NCBI GenBank assembly: GCA_002719955.1
Contig: PBFW01000038.1
Span: forward strand, 1-35,303
Source of the DNA: Deltaproteobacteria bacterium
GTDB taxonomy: Bacteria; Myxococcota_A; UBA9160; UBA4427
DNA: 35,303 bases
Direction of reading: 5' to 3'
The notes beneath the pieces are model-generated. The model was not told the origin of the DNA. It searched no databases and saw nothing but the letters and a program-made list of their open reading frames with translations. Both the position numbers and the translations under genes were made by a program. Below are positions 17,207 through 27,337 of the stretch, piece by piece (the stretch's first letter is position 1; each line of letters opens with the position of its first letter).

Positions 17207-19081
17207 ATGCAGGGATATCGCAGCCGAAAGACGACCTCTCTTTCCAACAGGAATATGGCGGGAGCCCGTGCGCTCTGGCGCGCAACGGGCATGACCGAGG
17301 CCGACTTCGAGAAGCCGATCATCGCCATCGCCAACAGCTTCACCCAATTCGTCCCGGGCCATGTCCACCTCCACGAGGTCGGGCAGCGCGTGAAGAAGAT
17401 CATCGACGCAGCCGGCGGCTGGGGCGTCGAGTTCAACACGATCGCCGTCGACGACGGAATCGCGATGGGTCACGGCGGAATGCTCTACTCGCTGCCCTCC
17501 CGCGACCTGATCGCGGATAGCGTCGAGTATATGGTCGAGGCCCATGTCGCCGATGCGCTCATCTGCATCTCGAATTGCGACAAGATCACGCCGGGCATGC
17601 AGCTCGCCGCGATGCGCCTGAATATTCCGACGATCTTCGTGTCCGGTGGACCGATGGAAGCCGGCAAGCTCGCGGGGACCCATGACCGGGCGGGTCGCCA
17701 GCTCGACCTGATCGATTCGATGATCGCGGCGGGAGACGACTCGGTCTCCGATGAAGAAGTGCTCGAGATCGAACGTTCGGCCTGCCCCACCTGCGGTTCC
17801 TGTTCCGGCATGTTCACCGCCAATAGCATGAACTGTCTCAACGAAGCGCTCGGGCTCGCCCTGCCAGGCAACGGCACGATCGTCGCGACCCATGCCCAGC
17901 GTTGGGAACTCTTCGAACGCGCCGCAACAAGGATCGTCGAGATGGCCCATCAGCACTATCTCGAGGCGGACGATTCGATCCTGCCGCGAGGGATCGCAAC
18001 CTTCGAAGCCTTCCAGAACGCCATGGCCGTCGATATCGCCATGGGCGGATCGACCAACACCGTTCTCCATCTGCTCGCGATCGCCCAGGAAGCCGGCGTC
18101 GACTTTTCGATGGCGGATATGGACCGGCTCTCCCGGAAGGTGCCGTGCATCTGCAAGGTCGCGCCCGCGACGGACCAATACCACGTGGAGAATGTTCACG
18201 CGGCGGGCGGGATCTTCACGATCCTCGGCGAGCTCGACCGCGCGGGTCTGATCCACCGCGACGTCCACACCGTTCACTCCCGAAGCCTCGGCGAAGCCAT
18301 CGACGCCCACGATATCCGGCGCGAGAGCGCGACCGATGCGGCCAGGCAGCTCTCACGCGCAGCACCCGGCGGGATCCGCACGATCGAGGCGTTCTCCCAG
18401 GACAGGTATTTCGACGCAACGGACGATGACACCCGGAACGGCTGCATCCGTTCCGTCGAGCACGCCTATTCCGCGGAGGGCGGCCTGGCCATCCTCTACG
18501 GCAATATCGCCGTGGATGGCTGCGTCGTGAAGACCGCGGGCGTCGACGAATCGAATTGGAATTTCGAGGGCCCGGCACGGGTCTTCCACTGCCAGGACAG
18601 CGCCTGCGACGCGATCCTGAACAATCAGATCAAGGAGGGCGATATCGTCGTCATCCTCTACGAGGGACCCAAGGGCGGCCCGGGCATGCAGGAAATGCTC
18701 TACCCGACCTCCTTCCTCAAGTCGAAGAAGCTCGGCAAGGCCTGCGCCCTGATCACGGACGGCCGCTTCAGCGGCGGAACCTCGGGGCTCTCGATCGGCC
18801 ACGTGTCACCGGAGGCGGCACAGGGTGGCACGGTCGGCCTCGTCGAAGAAGGCGATCGCATCCAGATCGACATCCCGAATCGTGGCATCGAACTGCTCGT
18901 TTCGGGCGCAGATCTCGAGAAGCGGCGGCGAGCGATGAATGAACGGGGGGCCGCCGCCTGGACCCCGAACCGCAAACGCGAGGTGTCCCTGGCCCTGCGC
19001 GCCTATGGCATGATGGCGACGAGTGCGGCCCGGGGCGCCGTTCGCGACATCGAACAGCTCGTCGAACGCCACAAGCTCTGA
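17207..19081 (+). CDS. ilvD: Dihydroxy-acid dehydratase IlvD
   Basis: IlvD dehydrates 2,3-dihydroxy-acids to 2-keto acids in valine and isoleucine synthesis and carries an iron-sulfur cluster. Residues 4-27 align closely with E. coli IlvD ([20 protein letters not shown]). The cluster cysteines lie in [11 protein letters not shown] (121-131) and [17 protein letters not shown] (193-209). The [22 protein letters not shown] signature is near the C-terminus. The 624-residue length fits the long, [4Fe-4S]-type class. ATG 17207 is chosen over GTG 17171 because conservation begins there. The region upstream (149 bases) is shared with the divergent hydrolase gene. Confidence 0.97.
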   Translation: MQGYRSRKTTSLSNRNMAGARALWRATGMTEADFEKPIIAIANSFTQFVPGHVHLHEVGQRVKKIIDAAGGWGVEFNTIAVDDGIAMGHGGMLYSLPSRDLIADSVEYMVEAHVADALICISNCDKITPGMQLAAMRLNIPTIFVSGGPMEAGKLAGTHDRAGRQLDLIDSMIAAGDDSVSDEEVLEIERSACPTCGSCSGMFTANSMNCLNEALGLALPGNGTIVATHAQRWELFERAATRIVEMAHQHYLEADDSILPRGIATFEAFQNAMAVDIAMGGSTNTVLHLLAIAQEAGVDFSMADMDRLSRKVPCICKVAPATDQYHVENVHAAGGIFTILGELDRAGLIHRDVHTVHSRSLGEAIDAHDIRRESATDAARQLSRAAPGGIRTIEAFSQDRYFDATDDDTRNGCIRSVEHAYSAEGGLAILYGNIAVDGCVVKTAGVDESNWNFEGPARVFHCQDSACDAILNNQIKEGDIVVILYEGPKGGPGMQEMLYPTSFLKSKKLGKACALITDGRFSGGTSGLSIGHVSPEAAQGGTVGLVEEGDRIQIDIPNRGIELLVSGADLEKRRRAMNERGAAAWTPNRKREVSLALRAYGMMATSAARGAVRDIEQLVERHKL

Positions 19082-21479
19082 GTTCGATTCACTCGCGCCC
19101 TCGCCTCTTCTTCGCTCGAGGAGGTGGGGCATCGCCGCATCGCCGAGGTCCACTCCCATCGAGAGCCAAACACAAGGCGCGTCGAAGACCATCGTACTCG
19201 TGGGCGGCGGACACGCTCATGTTCAGGTGCTTCGCCGCTGGGCGATGAAACGGCCCAGGGATATTCGTCTCGCGATCGTTCTCGACCGCCCGGTCGCGAT
19301 CTACTCGGGCATGGTGCCCGGTTTCGTCGCCGGTGATTACGCCCATCACGAACTCGAGATCGACGTCGTCCCCCTCGCCCGCCGCGCTGGCGCCGGTGTC
19401 ATCCTGGCCGCCGCCACGGGCCTCGATCCCATCCGACGGGAGATCTCGATCGAGGGACGCCCCCCGCTCCGCTACGACGTCGTGAGCCTCGACATCGGTT
19501 CGACGGTCCGCGGGCTCGATCTGCCCGGCGTCGACCGCCACGCCCTTGCGACTCGACCGATCGCGCGATTCGTAGGCGATCTCGATCAACGCGTGCAAGA
19601 ACTGGCCAGTCTCGAGCGGCCGCCCCGCGTGATCGTCGTCGGCGGCGGTGCAGCGGGCGCGGAGATCGCGTTCACGCTGGACGCCCGACTTCGCGGAGCG
19701 GGCCTCGTCCCGCAGATCACACTCCTCAGTTCGGACGACGAATTCCCGAGAGGAGCGTCGGATCGGACGCGCCGGCTCCTCGCCCGCGAGGCCTTCGCGC
19801 GCGGAATCGAACTCCGCCTCCGCGAGGGCGTCATTCGAGTCGACGCGCGAGGGGTCGTGGCACACGCGTCGCCCGCCCCCGAAGGCCCGCGCGCGCCATC
19901 CATCGCCGAATCTTCGCAGGAGGTGCGTCACGAGGCCGACCTCGTCCTCTGGGCCACGGGCGCCGCCCCGGGTTCGTTCGCCCACCGCTCCGACACCCGT
20001 CATCTCGCCACGGATGAAGCCGGATTCATCGAGGTCCGGGACACTCTCCAGGCGATCGGTTTCGACGACGTCTTCGCCGCGGGCGACTGTGCGCGACTCG
20101 TCAACGCGCGCTGGATCCCGCGTGCCGGTGTCTATGCTGTGCGACAGGGGCCGATCCTCGACGAGAACCTGCGCGCGTACCTCAGCGGCCGTTCGATGCG
20201 TCGCTACCGCCCCCAGCGAGATTTCCTGGCGCTCCTCAATCTCGGAAACCGCCGGGCGCTCGGAGCGAAATGGGGCCACGCCTTCGCGGGCGGGGCGGTC
20301 TACCGCCTGAAGGATCGCATCGATCGCCGCTTCATGAGCCGCTTCCAGGTCCTCGACGAAGAGGGTCTACCCCGCGAAGCGCTCGAATCGCTGGGCGGCA
20401 TGGCGGAACCGGGCGGAGGGACCGGGGGCGGCGAAGCCCCGGAAATGCCCTGTGGAGGATGTGCGGCGAAGCTGGGGGCGCTCCCGCTCTCGGCGGCCCT
20501 GGCCCAACTCCCGGCCGCGAAAGCGGATCCATCCGTCGTGCTCGGTCTCGACGCCCGCGATGATGTCGCCGCGACCCGTGACGAGAGCGGAAAGATCACC
20601 CTGCACAACGTCGACGTCATCCGTTCCTTCTGCGATGACCCGTGGTTGGTCGGCCGGGTCGCCGCCAGCAACGCATTGTCGGATCTCTACGCCAAGGGCG
20701 GACGACCGCAGCATGCCCAGGCGATCATCGGACTGCCCGATCTTCCCCAGAAGGCCGCACAGGAGCTTCTCTTCCAGACGCTCTCGGGTCTGCGTGCGAC
20801 CCTCGATGGGCTCGGCGTCTCGCTTCTCGGCGGGCACACGACGATCGGCGACGAATTAACCGTTGGCCTCTCGGTCAGTGGGGAGGGGCCCGGCGAATCG
20901 GTCCTGCTGACCCAGGCGGGCGCCGCGCCCGGCGACGATCTCCTGCTGACCCAGGCACTCGGAACCGGGGTGGTCCTCGCCGCCGATATGCAGGGCCGGG
21001 CCGCGGGCGAGTGGGTCCTCGCGACCCACGAAGCGATGCAGCGCACGAACGCGATCGGCGGTCGAATCGCGCTCGACGCCCGGGTTCATGCGGCCACTGA
21101 CGTGACGGGCTTCGGCTTCGCCGGGCACCTGCTGACACTGCTCGATTCGAGGGGTCTTGTGGCGGAGATCGAACGGGACTCGGTTCCCCACCTGCCCGGC
21201 GCACGAAGGCTGTGGGCGGCGGGACTTCGCAGCACCGCCCACCCTGCGAATCGCGACGCATTTCGCGGCCGGGTCGATGCGGCGGCCAGCGAATCGGATG
21301 AGGCCTGGCTCTTCGACCCCCAGACCGCCGGCGGACTCCTGCTCGCGGTGGCTCCCGATGAGACGAGTCGGATCGTCGAGGCCTTTGCGCGGGAGGGCGA
21401 GCCATCGATCGTCCGCGTCGGTCAGATCCGGGAGGCCGGCAGCGATATGCCCGGTGGACAGATCGACCTCGTCGACTGA
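19023..21479 (+). CDS. selD: Selenide, water dikinase (SelD) fused to an N-terminal FAD/NAD(P) oxidoreductase
   Basis: The N-terminal part (about 19180-20400) is a pyridine-nucleotide-disulfide/NDH-2-like flavoprotein: first dinucleotide motif [14 protein letters not shown], second [15 protein letters not shown], and the FAD-closing [12 protein letters not shown]. The C-terminal part (from about 20443) is Sel[10 protein letters not shown] with the catalytic Cys and Lys, [39 protein letters not shown] and the C-terminal [13 protein letters not shown] and DPQTAGGLL. SelD makes selenophosphate for selenocysteine or 2-selenouridine; the active site uses Cys, not Sec. This fusion is a known architecture. 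The start is uncertain: the only canonical one is GTG 19023, inside ilvD without a Shine-Dalgarno, while GAGGAGGTGGGGC directly precedes an in-frame ATC at 19131. Confidence 0.92.
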   Translation: MRPGAPFATSNSSSNATSSEFDSLAPSPLLRSRRWGIAASPRSTPIESQTQGASKTIVLVGGGHAHVQVLRRWAMKRPRDIRLAIVLDRPVAIYSGMVPGFVAGDYAHHELEIDVVPLARRAGAGVILAAATGLDPIRREISIEGRPPLRYDVVSLDIGSTVRGLDLPGVDRHALATRPIARFVGDLDQRVQELASLERPPRVIVVGGGAAGAEIAFTLDARLRGAGLVPQITLLSSDDEFPRGASDRTRRLLAREAFARGIELRLREGVIRVDARGVVAHASPAPEGPRAPSIAESSQEVRHEADLVLWATGAAPGSFAHRSDTRHLATDEAGFIEVRDTLQAIGFDDVFAAGDCARLVNARWIPRAGVYAVRQGPILDENLRAYLSGRSMRRYRPQRDFLALLNLGNRRALGAKWGHAFAGGAVYRLKDRIDRRFMSRFQVLDEEGLPREALESLGGMAEPGGGTGGGEAPEMPCGGCAAKLGALPLSAALAQLPAAKADPSVVLGLDARDDVAATRDESGKITLHNVDVIRSFCDDPWLVGRVAASNALSDLYAKGGRPQHAQAIIGLPDLPQKAAQELLFQTLSGLRATLDGLGVSLLGGHTTIGDELTVGLSVSGEGPGESVLLTQAGAAPGDDLLLTQALGTGVVLAADMQGRAAGEWVLATHEAMQRTNAIGGRIALDARVHAATDVTGFGFAGHLLTLLDSRGLVAEIERDSVPHLPGARRLWAAGLRSTAHPANRDAFRGRVDAAASESDEAWLFDPQTAGGLLLAVAPDETSRIVEAFAREGEPSIVRVGQIREAGSDMPGGQIDLVD

Positions 21480-21571
21480 TGCCCGGCCACCCGGCGCGAC
21501 TGTGCGATTCGTCGTCTCATCCACACGCTGGCATCCACGCGCTGGGCCAACCCCGCTACACTGGCGCGTTC

Positions 21572-22609
21572 ATGAAGGGCATCCAACAAGACTCTCTCGA
21601 ACGCTATTTCGCCGATCACGTCGAAGGATCGAAGCCACCGCTCTCGATCTCGATGATCAAGGGCGGCCACTCCAACCTGACCTACCTCGTCGAGGACGCC
21701 GCGGGTCGCAAGAGGGTGCTTCGGCGCCCTCCGACCGGAGCGGTTCTCGCGACGGCCCACGACATGGCGCGCGAACATCGCATCCTGACGGGGCTCGCCA
21801 ATAGCGCCGTCCCGGTCCCTCGCACGCTCGCGCTCTGCGAAGACCCCTCGGTCAACGACGCGCCCTTCTACGTGATGGACTACGTCGAGGGCGTTGTCCT
21901 GACGACCCCCGAACAGGCCGCTTCGATCGTCCCCGAAGCCAAGCGCGAAGCGCTCGGGCTCGATGTGATCGAAATCCTCGCCCATCTCCATAATCTCGAG
22001 CCCAACGATGTCAGTCTGGGTGATCTCGGGCGGCGCGAGGCCTATCTCGCGCGCCAGTTGAAGCGATGGAAGATCCAGTGGGAAAAATCGAAGACGCGTG
22101 AGTTGCCCTTCATGGAGGAGGCCCATGCGGCCCTCGAAGCGAAAATGCCGGAACAGGAGGGCTCGGCCATCGTGCACGGCGATTTTCGCATGGGCAATTT
22201 TCTGGTCAATGGTCCGGCCGGCCGAATCGAAGCCATCCTCGACTGGGAACTCTGCACGCTCGGCGATCCCCTCGCCGACGTCGGCTACGTCATGAACGAT
22301 TGGAATGGCCCGGGCGACGATCGCCCGACCTCGAGCGGAACGGGGCAATCCGCGGTCTCCTGCGGCGGTTTTCCCGACCGGAAGATCCTGCTCGCACGCT
22401 ACGAGGAGTTGACGGGAAAGAGCACGCGGGGGATCGACTATTACCGGGCCTTCCAGTACTGGCGCCTGGCCGCGATCGTCGAGGGCGTGCTCTCGCGCTA
22501 CTTGAAGGGCGTGATGGGCGAGGACGCGGACACCGAAATCTTCAGAGCACAGATCGATTCCCTCGCCGAAGCCGCCGTCGAACTCGTGCACTCGGACGCG
22601 ATCTCATGA
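21572..22609 (+). CDS. Aminoglycoside-phosphotransferase-fold kinase (ACAD10/11-like)
   Basis: The 345-residue protein is of the APH/choline-kinase fold. It has KGGHSNLTYLV (nucleotide loop), the invariant Lys region RVLRRPPTG, the Brenner motif VHGDFRMGNFLV and the metal-binding LDWELCTLGDPLADVGYVMN. This sub-family is usually linked to acyl-CoA metabolism (the kinase part of ACAD10/11 acts on 4-hydroxy fatty acyl-CoA) rather than to antibiotic resistance. ATG 21572 is chosen because homology begins soon after. TACACT (21557-21562) lies just upstream and may be a -10 giving a very short leader. It overlaps the protease gene by ATGA. Confidence 0.87.
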   Translation: MKGIQQDSLERYFADHVEGSKPPLSISMIKGGHSNLTYLVEDAAGRKRVLRRPPTGAVLATAHDMAREHRILTGLANSAVPVPRTLALCEDPSVNDAPFYVMDYVEGVVLTTPEQAASIVPEAKREALGLDVIEILAHLHNLEPNDVSLGDLGRREAYLARQLKRWKIQWEKSKTRELPFMEEAHAALEAKMPEQEGSAIVHGDFRMGNFLVNGPAGRIEAILDWELCTLGDPLADVGYVMNDWNGPGDDRPTSSGTGQSAVSCGGFPDRKILLARYEELTGKSTRGIDYYRAFQYWRLAAIVEGVLSRYLKGVMGEDADTEIFRAQIDSLAEAAVELVHSDAIS

Positions 22610-23772
22610 GCGGATGCCCCATCGCGCGCTCCGTCGCGGCCGGCCTGGCCGCGATCGCCGCGATCCTGCTCGGCCTGGTGGCCGGATCCTCGTTCTTCGT
22701 GGGAGCCCCACCCTCCGGTGCCGAACCGACGTCGACAGCGATTCCGCCCGGCGCGAGCCCGGCGACCGCCGGCGCGGTCGCCGCAGCGGTTCCGGCGGGC
22801 CTGCTCGAGAGCGAGAAGAATACGATCCAGGTCTTCCGGAGCGCGGGGCCTTCGGTCGTCTTCGTGACGAACAACGCGCTCCGACGCGACTTCTTCTCGA
22901 TGAACGTCACGGAGGTACCCCAGGGTACGGGCTCGGGATTCCTCTGGGATACGCACGGACACGTCGTCACCAACTACCACGTGATCGAGAACGGACAAAC
23001 CTTCTCCGTCACCCTCCCGTCGGGTGTCACGCGCGAAGCGCAGGTGATCGGCGCCGAGCCCCGCAAAGATATCGCCGTCCTCCACTTCGATACCACTGGA
23101 CTCGCGATCACCCCGCTCCCGGTCGGGCGATCCGAGCCCTTGATCGTCGGCCAGAAAGTGCTCGCGATCGGCAACCCCTTCGGGCTCGACCGAACGCTCA
23201 CGACGGGCGTCATCAGCGCCCTCGGTCGCGAGTTTCCGACGCTCGGCGGCTTCGTCATCGAGGACGTGATCCAGACCGATGCCTCGATCAACCCCGGCAA
23301 CTCGGGCGGGCCGCTGATCGATTCGGCGGGGCGGTTGATCGGCGTCAACACCGCGATCTACAGCCCGAGCGGCACCAGCGCCGGCATCGGCTTCGCCATC
23401 CCCGTCGACACCGTCGCTCGGATCGTCCCGCAACTGATCCGCTTCGGACAGGTGCGACACGCGGGGATCGGCGTCACCGTCGTCCCCGACCACATCGTGC
23501 GCAGCTGGGGGGTCGCAGGCATCGTCGTGCGCGAAGTCTTCGGTGGTTCCGAGGCTGCACGCGTGGGGCTCCGATCCATCGGATTGAATCGCCGCGGCAA
23601 CGTCGTTTCCGCCGACATCGTGACGGCGATCGACGGGCTGCCGGTCAAGAGCTTCGCAGAACTCGCGAATGCCCTCGACGGTCGTCAGCCGGGCGAAGAG
23701 GTCGTCCTGACGGTGGTGCGCGGAAAAGAAACGCTGCCCATCGAGATGAAGTTGACGGAGATCGGGGGCTGA
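22606..23772 (+). CDS. Deg/HtrA-type periplasmic serine protease with a PDZ domain
   Basis: A signal or anchor helix (residues about 8-30) is followed by a Pro/Ala-rich linker and a trypsin-like S1C domain. The triad is His125 (TNYHVIE), Asp155 (RKDIAVL) and Ser233 (NPGNSGGPL). IGNPFGLDRTLTTGVISALG is typical of DegP/DegS proteins. One PDZ domain (about 290-388; ADIVTAIDGLPVKSFAELAN) ends the protein, as in DegS rather than two-PDZ DegP. Such proteases degrade misfolded envelope proteins or start the sigma-E cascade; the absence of rseA/rpoE nearby leaves that open. It is coupled to the kinase gene by ATGA and is followed 40 bases on by the TRAP transporter. Confidence 0.92.
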   Translation: MSGCPIARSVAAGLAAIAAILLGLVAGSSFFVGAPPSGAEPTSTAIPPGASPATAGAVAAAVPAGLLESEKNTIQVFRSAGPSVVFVTNNALRRDFFSMNVTEVPQGTGSGFLWDTHGHVVTNYHVIENGQTFSVTLPSGVTREAQVIGAEPRKDIAVLHFDTTGLAITPLPVGRSEPLIVGQKVLAIGNPFGLDRTLTTGVISALGREFPTLGGFVIEDVIQTDASINPGNSGGPLIDSAGRLIGVNTAIYSPSGTSAGIGFAIPVDTVARIVPQLIRFGQVRHAGIGVTVVPDHIVRSWGVAGIVVREVFGGSEAARVGLRSIGLNRRGNVVSADIVTAIDGLPVKSFAELANALDGRQPGEEVVLTVVRGKETLPIEMKLTEIGG

Positions 23773-23812
23773 CGAATCCCGGGACACCGCGACGTGGGAG
23801 AAACCGAGAACG

Positions 23813-24985
23813 ATGTCGAAAGGGGAAGCGCTCTTCGCGGTCTTGATCGCCTTCGCCGTCGGCGTGCTCGCCGCCGGATCGCTCGGCCGAGCGGATCACG
23901 CAATTTCCTCCCCGGCGAACGGGCCAGGAGGCAGCGAAGCCCATGCGAAGGGCCCCATCCTTCGGTGGCGTGTCACGAGCGCTTTCGGCACCCACCTCCC
24001 GAGCCTCGGCGAGAACCCCGTGGACATCGCCGCCCGATTGCGTGCGGCCAGCGGCGGCCGGATCGATTGGACGATCGATGACCCCGGAGAGGTCGTGCCC
24101 GCCTTCTCGATCGTCGAAGCCGTCAGCCGAGGCAAGATCGAGGCCGGCTATACCTGGCTCGGCTACGACCAGGGGCGCCTCGCCGCATCCGTGTTATTCG
24201 GCGCCGTACCCTTCGGCATGACGCCCTGGGAGTACTCGGCCTGGTGGGTGCGCGGAGGAGGACTCGAGCTGGCGCGGGAGATCTACCACCCGATCGGGAT
24301 CGAACCGATTCTGTGTGGCATCATCGGACCGGAAACCGCTGGCTGGTTCCGGAAGGAGATCGTCGAGCCCGAAGATGTCGAGGGGTTGAAGATCCGCTTC
24401 GCCGGGCTCGGAGGGCGAGCGCTCCAGAAGCTGGGTGCGGCGGTGACGATGATGCCTGGCGGCGAGATCTTCCAGGCGCTCGAAAAGGGGGCGATCGACG
24501 CGACGGAATTTTCGCTACCGGAGGTCGACTCCAGGCTCGGCTTCGATCGTGTCGCGCGCTTCAACTATTTTCCCGGATGGCATCAGCCGCATACCGCCTT
24601 CCATCTCGTCGTGCACAAACCGACCTGGGACGCGCTCCCTTCGACGACCCGGGAAATGATCGAGCTGGCCTGTGGCAATGGCGTGTATCGCAATCTGGCG
24701 ATCGCCGAGGCGCGTCAGGGAAGCGTCATCGCAGATTTCAACGAAAGAGGCGTCGAAACGCGTACGCTCTCGACGGCGCTTCTCGAAGCGCTCGAAGAGG
24801 CGGTCGCCGAAGTTCTGGAGGAGGAGTCGACAGCGGATCGGGATTTCGCGCGAATTCTCGAACACCAGCGTTCATTCCGCGCGGGCTATGCCCGCTGGCG
24901 AGGACTCGCTTATCCGCGGGTGGACCCGCTTCCCGCGGAAGGGCCGGCGCGTTCGAAGGGTCGCGAGGCATCCGGTGAACGCTGA
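23813..24985 (+). CDS. dctP: TRAP transporter substrate-binding protein (DctP/TakP-like)
   Basis: The periplasmic binding component of a TRAP importer, 390 residues. A hydrophobic N-terminal helix (ALFAVLIAFAVGVLAAGSL) acts as signal or anchor. RWRVTSAFGTHLPSLGENP and the conserved LKIRFAGLGGRALQKLGAAV (with the Arg that binds the substrate carboxylate), followed by MMPGGEIFQALEKGAIDATEF, identify the DctP family. WHQPHTAFHLVVHK resembles the TakP/2-oxo acid or mannitol/chloroaromatic branch. Substrates are organic acids; the exact one is unknown. A GGGAGAAA Shine-Dalgarno lies upstream. It overlaps dctQ by 11 bases. Confidence 0.93.
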   Translation: MSKGEALFAVLIAFAVGVLAAGSLGRADHAISSPANGPGGSEAHAKGPILRWRVTSAFGTHLPSLGENPVDIAARLRAASGGRIDWTIDDPGEVVPAFSIVEAVSRGKIEAGYTWLGYDQGRLAASVLFGAVPFGMTPWEYSAWWVRGGGLELAREIYHPIGIEPILCGIIGPETAGWFRKEIVEPEDVEGLKIRFAGLGGRALQKLGAAVTMMPGGEIFQALEKGAIDATEFSLPEVDSRLGFDRVARFNYFPGWHQPHTAFHLVVHKPTWDALPSTTREMIELACGNGVYRNLAIAEARQGSVIADFNERGVETRTLSTALLEALEEAVAEVLEEESTADRDFARILEHQRSFRAGYARWRGLAYPRVDPLPAEGPARSKGREASGER

Positions 24986-25547
24986 ACACCATGACCGCGT
25001 GGGCCGGGTGGAAGCGCTGCTCGACCGGATTGGCGCACTGCTTTCCTGGCTTTGGCTCGCACTGATCGCGGTGATCGTGATCGCGGTCGTATTGCGTTTC
25101 GTGTTCGGGATCGGACGGATCGAACTCGAAGAACTCCAATGGCATCTCTACGCCCTGGGTTTTCTCTTCGGCATCGTCGGCTGCGCGGCATGTGATCGCC
25201 ACGTGCGTGTGGATGTGATCCGCGAGCGCCTCCCCCAGCGAACCCGCGACTGGGTCGATCTCTACGGTGTTCTCCTCTTTCAGATTCCGTTCGTGATCCT
25301 GGTGCTCTGGAGCGCCCTGCCCTTCGTGGCGGAGAGCTTCGAAACGGGAGAGAAATCGGCCTCTGCAGGCGGTCTGCCCTTCCGATGGGCCCTCAAGGCC
25401 ATCCTGCCGATCGCCTTTGCCCTGCTCGGCGTCTCGAGCCTGACGCGCCTGATCGCGCTCGCGCATCGCCTCCTGGACGATGCACCCGGCTCCGATCCGA
25501 AGACCGCACCGCCAATGCGGAACGATGCGAGTGGGGAGCACCGCTAA
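24975..25547 (+). CDS. dctQ: TRAP transporter small permease DctQ
   Basis: The 190-residue membrane protein has four predicted helices. The first is LLSWLWLALIAVIVIAVVLR; the second is in WHLYALGFLFGIVGCAACDR with the DctQ-typical ELQWHLYALGFLFG. HVRVDVIRERLPQRTRDWVD, conserved across DctQ proteins, follows, and two more helices (LLFQIPFVILVLW, AILPIAFALLGVSS). It couples the binding protein to the DctM channel. GTG 24975 is chosen, overlapping the dctP stop; no better start lies between the stop and the first helix. Confidence 0.9.
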   Translation: MNAEHHDRVGRVEALLDRIGALLSWLWLALIAVIVIAVVLRFVFGIGRIELEELQWHLYALGFLFGIVGCAACDRHVRVDVIRERLPQRTRDWVDLYGVLLFQIPFVILVLWSALPFVAESFETGEKSASAGGLPFRWALKAILPIAFALLGVSSLTRLIALAHRLLDDAPGSDPKTAPPMRNDASGEHR

Positions 25548-25565
25548 AATGGGGAGCGTCGCCGA

Positions 25566-26921
25566 ATGAGCATCCGGGAGTGGCTCGCGGTCGCGATGTT
25601 CGTCGCTTTCATTCTGGGCATCCTGACCGGCTTCCCGGTCGCCTGGGTGCTCGGCGGTGTCGCCGTTCTCTTCACGGCCATCGCCATCATCGTCGAGCGC
25701 GATTTCGGATTCTATACGGGTGTCGACTGGAACTACACGTCCCTCGTCGCAGATCGAATCTGGGACCTGATGGATAATTGGGTTCTGGTCGCGTTGCCCA
25801 TGTTCGTGTGCATGGGATTATTCCTCGATCGGGCTGGAATCGCCGCGGATCTCATGCGCGACGTCTCACGACTCTTCGGACGGATGCGCGGTGGGCTCGC
25901 CGTCAGCGTCGCTCTGATCGGCATCATCCTCGCGGCCAGCACCGGGATCATCGGCGCCTCCGTCGTACTCCTCGCCCTGCTCGGCCTCCCTCCCATGTTG
26001 GAGGCACGTTATGCGCCGACCTTCGCCGCGGGGACCGTCTGCGCCATCGGCACGCTCGGAATCCTGATCCCCCCGAGCATCATGTTGGTCCTGATGGCCG
26101 ATCGCCTCGCCATCTCGGTCGGCGACCTCTTCCTGGGCGCCCTTCTCCCAGGCCTCCTGCTCGCAAGCCTCTACGTCGCGTTCCTGGTCATCTGGCCCGC
26201 ACTTCGCCCGGAGATCGCGCCGGCCCCCGACACCGCCGAGGTCGTCGACCTCGACCTCGTCCTCTCTGTCTTCCGCGACATCGTCCCCACGGCGGCCCTG
26301 ATTCTCGCCGTCCTCGGCAGCATCTTCTTCGGGATCGCGACACCGACCGAAGCCTCGGGCGTCGGTGCCTTCGGCGCCCTGCTACTCGCGGGCTGGCGCA
26401 GACGCCTCGATCGCAGCGTGCTCGGAGACATCCTGCGAGAGACGAGCCTCACGACCGGCTACCTCTTCGGTATCTTCGTCGGCGCCTCCGCCTTCGCGCT
26501 CGTCCTTCGTGGCCTCGGCGGCGACGAATTGATCGCGCGCGCGCTCCTCGGCCTCCCCTTCGGCCCGAGCGGCGTCGTCCTCGCGATCCTCTTCATGACC
26601 TTCTTGCTGGGCTTCTTCCTCGACTGGATCGAGATCACGTTTATCGTCCTGCCACTCGTCGCACCGGTCGTCGTCGACCTCGGCTTTGATCTCGTATGGT
26701 TCACCGTGCTCTTCGCAGTCTGTCTGCAGACGTCCTTCCTGACACCACCGGTGGGCTTTGCTCTTTTCTACGTGAAGGGGGTCGCCCCACCGGAAATCGA
26801 TGTCCGAACACTCTATCTGGGAATCCTGCCCTTCGTGGCCTTGCAGCTGGTTGGCCTCGCCCTCATCTTTGTGTGGCCAGAACTCGCAACCTGGCTCCCG
26901 GCCACGGTCTATGGGAATTGA
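25566..26921 (+). CDS. dctM: TRAP transporter large permease DctM
   Basis: The sodium-coupled transport subunit, 451 residues with about 11-13 helices. Family landmarks: LTGFPVAWVLGGVAVLFTAI at the N-terminus, ALPMFVCMGLFLDRAG, AAGTVCAIGTLGILIPPSI (the conserved GxxGxLIPPS), TPTEASGVGAFGALLLAGWR, and FLTPPVGFALFYVKGVAPPE near the end. It lies 18 bases after dctQ, completing a DctPQM set. A weak CGGAA/TTCCG hairpin lies just after the stop without a T run. Confidence 0.95.
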   Translation: MSIREWLAVAMFVAFILGILTGFPVAWVLGGVAVLFTAIAIIVERDFGFYTGVDWNYTSLVADRIWDLMDNWVLVALPMFVCMGLFLDRAGIAADLMRDVSRLFGRMRGGLAVSVALIGIILAASTGIIGASVVLLALLGLPPMLEARYAPTFAAGTVCAIGTLGILIPPSIMLVLMADRLAISVGDLFLGALLPGLLLASLYVAFLVIWPALRPEIAPAPDTAEVVDLDLVLSVFRDIVPTAALILAVLGSIFFGIATPTEASGVGAFGALLLAGWRRRLDRSVLGDILRETSLTTGYLFGIFVGASAFALVLRGLGGDELIARALLGLPFGPSGVVLAILFMTFLLGFFLDWIEITFIVLPLVAPVVVDLGFDLVWFTVLFAVCLQTSFLTPPVGFALFYVKGVAPPEIDVRTLYLGILPFVALQLVGLALIFVWPELATWLPATVYGN

Positions 26922-27054
26922 CACCGGATCCGGAATCGTTCCGAATACGACGGGAGGGACCGAAGACATGTGGAGTCACAAAGCGAGCCGGGCAGGCCCA
27001 CGATCCGAGGGACGCCGCACGCAGCTCGGGAAATACTCGCGGTCGGCCCAACGC

Positions 27055-27312
27055 ATGCGTCACCGCTGGCTGCCCCCCGAGGTCTGGCTCTCGCTGTGCG
27101 CGATCGCCGCGCTCTCGAGCTGTGAGCGGACGCCTTCGAAATCCGATCACGTGAGCGCCTAGGTGACCGAACTCTGCAAAGAACGGTCGGGGGACGAACT
27201 ACGCGCCGGTTGGCGCGCCGTCATCAAACAATTCATGGACACGCCCCTCGCAGAAATGCGGCAGCGCTTCCCGGCGCCAAAGCCCCTGCCGCGCCCTTCA
27301 TGCAGCGCCTGA
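27055..27312 (+). pseudogene. Small lipoprotein interrupted by an in-frame TAG (uncertain)
   Basis: From ATG 27055 a short frame encodes a lipoprotein signal (WLSLCAIAALSSC, lipobox LSSC with lipidation at the Cys) and a polar stretch ERTPSKSDHVSA, then TAG at 27160-27162. The same frame continues without a break as VTELCKERSGDELRAGWRAV to AEMRQRFPAPKPLP and stops at 27312. Codon use after the stop looks coding, so one protein of about 85 residues with a nonsense codon is plausible. An earlier in-frame ATG (26968) exists. No family recognised; the short coding sequence makes chance possible. Confidence 0.4.
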
Positions 27313-27337
27313 GAACCCCCGCCGATCGAAGCCGTCG

